Source: CAXSBR01 sp964252015
GTDB taxonomy: Bacteria; Actinomycetota; Actinomycetes; Mycobacteriales; Jatrophihabitantaceae
Direction of reading: 5' to 3'
Assembly (NCBI GenBank): GCA_964252015.1
Contig: CAXULW010000002.1
Location: 158,969-222,968, forward strand
DNA: 64,000 nucleotides
The position numbers were made by a program, and so were the translations under genes. The notes under the pieces are model-generated. The model made no database searches. It was given only the letters and a program-made list of their open reading frames with translations, and was not told the DNA's origin. This document shows positions 60,835-64,000 of the stretch, piece by piece (position 1 is the stretch's first letter; every line of letters begins with the position of its first letter).

Positions 60835-61758
60835 CTAGACACCCCTGGTGTCGATGGCGATGTCGGTGTCGTCCCGATGCAGCCAGGCAAGCAGGTCGGC
60901 GGGGGCGAATCGGGCCGCCCGCGCGCGGTAGCGGGCGAGCTGTTGTTCGGACAGCACCTCACCGGCTGCCCCCGGCCTCCCCCGTCTGAAGAACGCGCCG
61001 CTGTCCTTGAGCACACCGACCGGGTCCGGCACCAGCTGCCCGGCCCGCGCACGCATCGCCGGGAGGCCAGCTGCAGACACCAGGCCCGGCCACAGGTCCT
61101 CGGGAACCCCGAAGCCCAACCGGTGGGCCAGCCGCCGCATCTGCCCCTCGAGATCAGACCAGAGATCGTCGTAGTGCACGAGGATGACGTTGCTGTCGGT
61201 GCGGCGGTCCCAGGCATCGCGTAAGTGGTGCATCACCCCCGGCAACGAGTCCAAGGCGACCCGGGGGTCCGCGTCGCGGGTGATCCAGGCGTCCAGCCAA
61301 TCGGGCAGTGACTCGCGGGTCGCCGACGCACTCGTTCGCTCGTCGTTGCCGGTGAGCTGCTGTATGCGCTGCCGGTCGAGGTTGTCGCCTTGGTGGTACA
61401 GCGACACGGCCGCGTCGAGCGGGTGCCGGCACACCACGATGTACCAGGCCTGCGGGTCGAGCGGGATCCCGTCCAGCGGGGTGTGGGTCTTGAGCAACCG
61501 CCGATGCCGCTGACGCTGCAACCGGACCAGAACCTCGTCCTGCGGCTGGACCAGCCAATCCAGCCACGGCGACAACCGCGCCAATGGCGCCGGCAGCTCG
61601 GCGGTGTGAAACACCAGCAGGGCGCAGATCATCTGCATCCATGTGGTGCCATGCTTCGACCGGGTGCTGATCACCATGTCTCCCGGCCGGAACTGGAACT
61701 GCGACCAGCGGCCGCTGTCCTCGTCCGGAGACTGGTAGCGCAGCGGCGGCCGAGACAC
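60835..61758 (-). CDS. Sulfotransferase-family protein
   Basis: 307 residues from GTG 61758; the longer frame start at 61812 is unlikely because a TATCGT box lies exactly at -12 to -7 from this GTG. VISTRSKHGTTWMQMICALL is the 5-prime-phosphosulfate loop (PAPS binding) and YIVVCRHPLDAAVSLYHQ is the 3-prime-phosphate loop of sulfotransferases. It should transfer sulfate from PAPS to a hydroxyl group of a lipid, glycan or small molecule; the acceptor cannot be told. No PAPS-synthesis genes are in the window. Confidence 0.9.
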   Translation of the reverse strand: MSRPPLRYQSPDEDSGRWSQFQFRPGDMVISTRSKHGTTWMQMICALLVFHTAELPAPLARLSPWLDWLVQPQDEVLVRLQRQRHRRLLKTHTPLDGIPLDPQAWYIVVCRHPLDAAVSLYHQGDNLDRQRIQQLTGNDERTSASATRESLPDWLDAWITRDADPRVALDSLPGVMHHLRDAWDRRTDSNVILVHYDDLWSDLEGQMRRLAHRLGFGVPEDLWPGLVSAAGLPAMRARAGQLVPDPVGVLKDSGAFFRRGRPGAAGEVLSEQQLARYRARAARFAPADLLAWLHRDDTDIAIDTRGV

Positions 61759-61764
61759 GCCGCG

Positions 61765-61770
61765 ACGATA
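61765..61770 (-). promoter_or_regulatory. -10 box for leaderless sulfotransferase
   Basis: On the minus strand TATCGT lies six bases before the GTG at 61758, supporting that start. Confidence 0.6.
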
Positions 61771-61940
61771 GCGGCTCCCAGCGCAAGATCGACTTTCCGT
61801 TACGACTTCCACGCTGCGCCAGCGTTACGGCACTGGCGCCGGCGCGAACGCAGGCACGCACCGTGTTGAGGAACGTGCTGCTCGGGCGCTTGACCCCTAC
61901 CCGTGCGCTCCGTCGACAACGCGGCCGCGGTCGCAGTGGA

Positions 61941-62474
61941 TCAGGACTGCTGGAGATACGTCAGGAGTACGACCCCGGAGTCGAATCGCTTCACATCGTG
62001 CAGTGCCAACCGCACCGTTCCCCGGTCGCCTAACACATGAACATTGCCCCGGCCCCAGACGAGCGGGTTCACGTACACCTCGTACCGGTCGATCAGCCCC
62101 CTCTCGGCCAGGGCGTAGGCAAACTCGCCGCTGCCGTGCAGGAACAGGTCGCCGTCGACCTCGTCCTTCAGCTTGGGGATCGAGTCCTTGAGGTCGCCGT
62201 TGAGCAGCGTCGAATTCCACCCGATTTCTCCGGACAGGGTGTTGGACCCGACGTACTTGGGCAGCGCATTGACCATGTCCGCCCAGGTCCCGGATTGGCT
62301 CGGCCAGTACCCGGCCAGGCCCTCGTACGTCTTTCGACCCAGCACCAGCCCGCCCGACCTGGCCTGCCGCTCGAACGAGTAGACGCCGTGATCCCCGTCC
62401 GGCTGCACCCACTCGCCGACCGGGTCTATGACACCGTCGATGGTGGCTTGTGCGGTACCGATCAGCTTTCCCAT
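61941..62474 (-). CDS. RibD-C/dihydrofolate-reductase-like protein
   Basis: 177 residues with AAGGAG before ATG 62474. The fold signature is that of the RibD C-terminal or DHFR-like reductases: LVLGRKTYEGLAGYWPSQ, then LFLHGSGEFAYALAERGLID and PLVWGRGNVHVLGDRG. An NADPH-dependent reductase is expected; the substrate is unknown, since these stand-alone proteins are not riboflavin enzymes by default. The gene has no coupled partner. Confidence 0.9.
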   Translation of the reverse strand: MGKLIGTAQATIDGVIDPVGEWVQPDGDHGVYSFERQARSGGLVLGRKTYEGLAGYWPSQSGTWADMVNALPKYVGSNTLSGEIGWNSTLLNGDLKDSIPKLKDEVDGDLFLHGSGEFAYALAERGLIDRYEVYVNPLVWGRGNVHVLGDRGTVRLALHDVKRFDSGVVLLTYLQQS

Positions 62475-62562
62475 GTGCGATTCTCCTTGAGGCGCCAGGC
62501 TTCCTGTTGCGTGGGCGACGTCGCCGCGCGGGTCCAGCGCTGGCCTGCGAGTGACTCAGCCA

Positions 62563-63783
62563 TCACATGGACGCCGGGCGGGAACGGGTCTTCAGGGCGC
62601 CGGCCGCGGCGAACCCGAGCACCAGCAGCGCGATCACCAGCCACAGCGAATCGAGGATACCGACGGCTCGGGACAGGAACCCGATCGCCGGTGGCCCGGC
62701 CAGGTTCGCGACGTAACCGATCGAGGCGACGACGCTGACCTGGGCCGCTGGATTGGGGCCGCTGTCGGCGGCAGCGGACATGCCCAGCGGGAATCCCATC
62801 GATACCCCTACCGCCCACAACGCTGCGCCGAGCAGAAGCGCCCAGCCCGCGTCGGCGAAGATGAACGCCAGCAGGCCGGCCACTCCGAGCCCGGTCGTCA
62901 CCTGGACCGCGCGGACCCGGCCGACGCGGTCGACCAGGGGGCCGGCGGTCACCCGGGTGATCGTCTCGCTCGCTGCGAAGACCACCAAGAACCACGCCGC
63001 CACCGCGGGGGGCCGGTGATGGCCCTCGCGCACGGCCAACGGAAGCCAGTTGTTCGCCGTCCCCTCGCCCAACTCCACGCCCAGCATCACCAGCCCGATC
63101 AGCAGCAAACGCCCATCGCCCCACCCGCGCAGCCATTCTCGAACCCGCTGAGCCCGTGACGGGCCGACGCCTGTTGCCGAGACGTCCACCCGGACCGGGA
63201 TGAACCGGGCGACAACTCCGCCCGCCGCCACGATCAGTGCCGCCTCGCCCAGGAACTGCCACTGCAGATCGACCCCGAGCCCGGCACAAACGGCACCGAT
63301 GCCGGCGCCCACCACCGCCCCGGCCGACCAGGCCGCATGCAACAGCGGCATCAACGTCTTGTCCGCGGCTTGCTCCACCGCGGCGCCCTCGACGTTCATC
63401 ATCACGTCGACCGCGCCGATCGCGAACCCCACCAGCACGAAGCCGGCCGCCGTCACCGCGATGGAGCGACCCAGGCCGCCACCAACACCGATGACCCCGA
63501 TCGCAAGCCCGATCACCCACAGCATCGCTCGGATCCCGTGCCGCGCCCCCAGCCACGACATCAGCGCCGTCGCCGCCGCCAACCCGGCCAACGCGCCGAC
63601 GGTCACGCCCGCCAAGACAAGGCCGATCCCGGCGTCGTCCGCCCGCAGGTCCGTGCGCAAGTCAGGCAACCGCGGACCCCACGTCGAGACGGCGACCCCA
63701 CCCAACGCGAACGCGGTCATCACCGCGTTCCGCCACGCCCGCACGGACCCCGAGCGCGCCGCTGTCCCATCGTCAGCACCCAT
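62563..63783 (-). CDS. MFS transporter (YbjJ-like)
   Basis: 406 residues from ATG 63783, chosen because TAGTCT lies exactly at -12 to -7; a TTG one codon earlier is in frame. Twelve membrane helices; AFALGGVAVSTWGPRLPDLR opens helix 1 and WLGARHGIRAMLWVIGLAIG shows the charged loop of motif A. The long GAVDVMMNVEGAAVEQAADK segment in helix 4 is typical for the fucose-permease-like YbjJ group. Substrate unknown, probably a sugar-like or organic solute. Confidence 0.9.
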   Translation of the reverse strand: MGADDGTAARSGSVRAWRNAVMTAFALGGVAVSTWGPRLPDLRTDLRADDAGIGLVLAGVTVGALAGLAAATALMSWLGARHGIRAMLWVIGLAIGVIGVGGGLGRSIAVTAAGFVLVGFAIGAVDVMMNVEGAAVEQAADKTLMPLLHAAWSAGAVVGAGIGAVCAGLGVDLQWQFLGEAALIVAAGGVVARFIPVRVDVSATGVGPSRAQRVREWLRGWGDGRLLLIGLVMLGVELGEGTANNWLPLAVREGHHRPPAVAAWFLVVFAASETITRVTAGPLVDRVGRVRAVQVTTGLGVAGLLAFIFADAGWALLLGAALWAVGVSMGFPLGMSAAADSGPNPAAQVSVVASIGYVANLAGPPAIGFLSRAVGILDSLWLVIALLVLGFAAAGALKTRSRPASM

Positions 63784-63789
63784 CAACGC

Positions 63790-63795
63790 AGACTA
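63790..63795 (-). promoter_or_regulatory. -10 box for leaderless MFS gene
   Basis: On the minus strand TAGTCT lies six bases before the ATG at 63783. Confidence 0.55.
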
Positions 63796-63953
63796 GGAGA
63801 CGGACACCATGGCCCGACGGACCGCCGTCCGGAGCGCGTGGTGTTGGTCAGCGCACGATCCGTCGCTGGGCGCGATCCTGGAGGGGTGGGGATCTGGCGC
63901 CGATGAGGAGTTCTGCGCTGAGCTTTGGACGCCTACATGGCGAGGGCACAGTG

Positions 63954-63985
63954 TGCCGGGCGCGTTGCGGCGAACGCGCCCGGCA
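63954..63985. terminator. Strong stem-loop near the window end
   Basis: TGCCGGGCGCGTT at 63954-63966 pairs perfectly with AACGCGCCCGGCA at 63973-63985 around a 6-base loop. It probably ends a gene that begins outside the window. Confidence 0.7.
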
Positions 63986-64000
63986 GGCTGGGCGCTACTT

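Noticed and set aside
63809..64000. Plus-strand frame from ATG 63809 open to the window end
   Set aside because: It runs through a 13-bp terminator hairpin, has no family character and no ribosome-binding site.

Overview
The window is GC-rich and third-position-GC-biased throughout, which makes long antisense shadow frames common. Together with DevR/DevS, an Acg-type nitroreductase, the pitA-membrane protein-DUF3349 order known from mycobacteria, many leaderless genes and an LPNTG surface protein, this points to an actinobacterium. The genus cannot be fixed from the sequence. No rRNA, tRNA or CRISPR was found.

Layout. (1) 0.6-6.9 kb: lipid-modification operon of an FAD oxidoreductase, DUF1365, two cyclopropane-fatty-acid-synthase-like methyltransferases and DUF1295, joined by 4-base overlaps and ordered as in M. 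tuberculosis Rv0449c-Rv0446c. (2) 7-13.6 kb: DosR/DevR-type hypoxia or dormancy island: response regulator, haem-GAF kinase with both haem-pocket residues conserved, nitroreductase, GAF protein, DoxX-like protein, universal stress protein and one candidate DosR box. (3) 13.6-19 kb: EamA transporter, aldo/keto reductase, GNAT, then an autoregulated MarR-MFS-cytidylate-kinase-like operon. (4) 19-28.7 kb: a giant FN3-repeat LPXTG protein, a 1.2-kb graveyard of gene fragments, and a 1207-residue patatin-like protein. (5) 28.8-34.6 kb: rnhA, YihY/BrkB, methyltransferase, gamma-glutamyltransferase, LLM flavin enzyme, SDR. (6) 34.8-40.8 kb: three exported phosphate-scavenging enzymes (purple-acid-phosphatase-like, esterase-like phytase, PhoD) with PHO-box-like 11-mers. 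(7) 41-43 kb: arsenic locus with an ArsR-ArsC fusion, a second ArsC and an aquaporin, divergent around a 9-bp inverted-repeat operator. (8) 43-49 kb: phosphopantetheinyl transferase, M1 zinc peptidase and a Pls/PosA-type membrane peptide synthetase, the best candidate for a little-described biosynthetic system. (9) 49-52 kb: phosphate uptake and polyphosphate (DUF3349, membrane protein, pitA, ppk2). (10) 52-57 kb: mosaic of broken genes (frameshifted membrane protein, phage-tail-like fragment, FG-GAP proteins, headless histidine kinase, frameshifted response regulator, NERD protein). (11) 57-64 kb: two-component system, membrane protein, sulfotransferase, RibD-like reductase, MFS transporter.

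How it fits together. Phosphate genes recur in two blocks that carry similar 11-bp direct repeats, suggesting shared PhoP control. The redox/hypoxia island, envelope-lipid operon and arsenic locus suggest adaptation to fluctuating oxygen and toxic soil-type conditions. Six genes have a TANNNT box exactly at -12 to -7 from the start codon, so leaderless translation is a general habit of this genome. Gene decay concentrates at 23.8-25.0 and 52.7-56.2 kb, which look like recombination hot spots.
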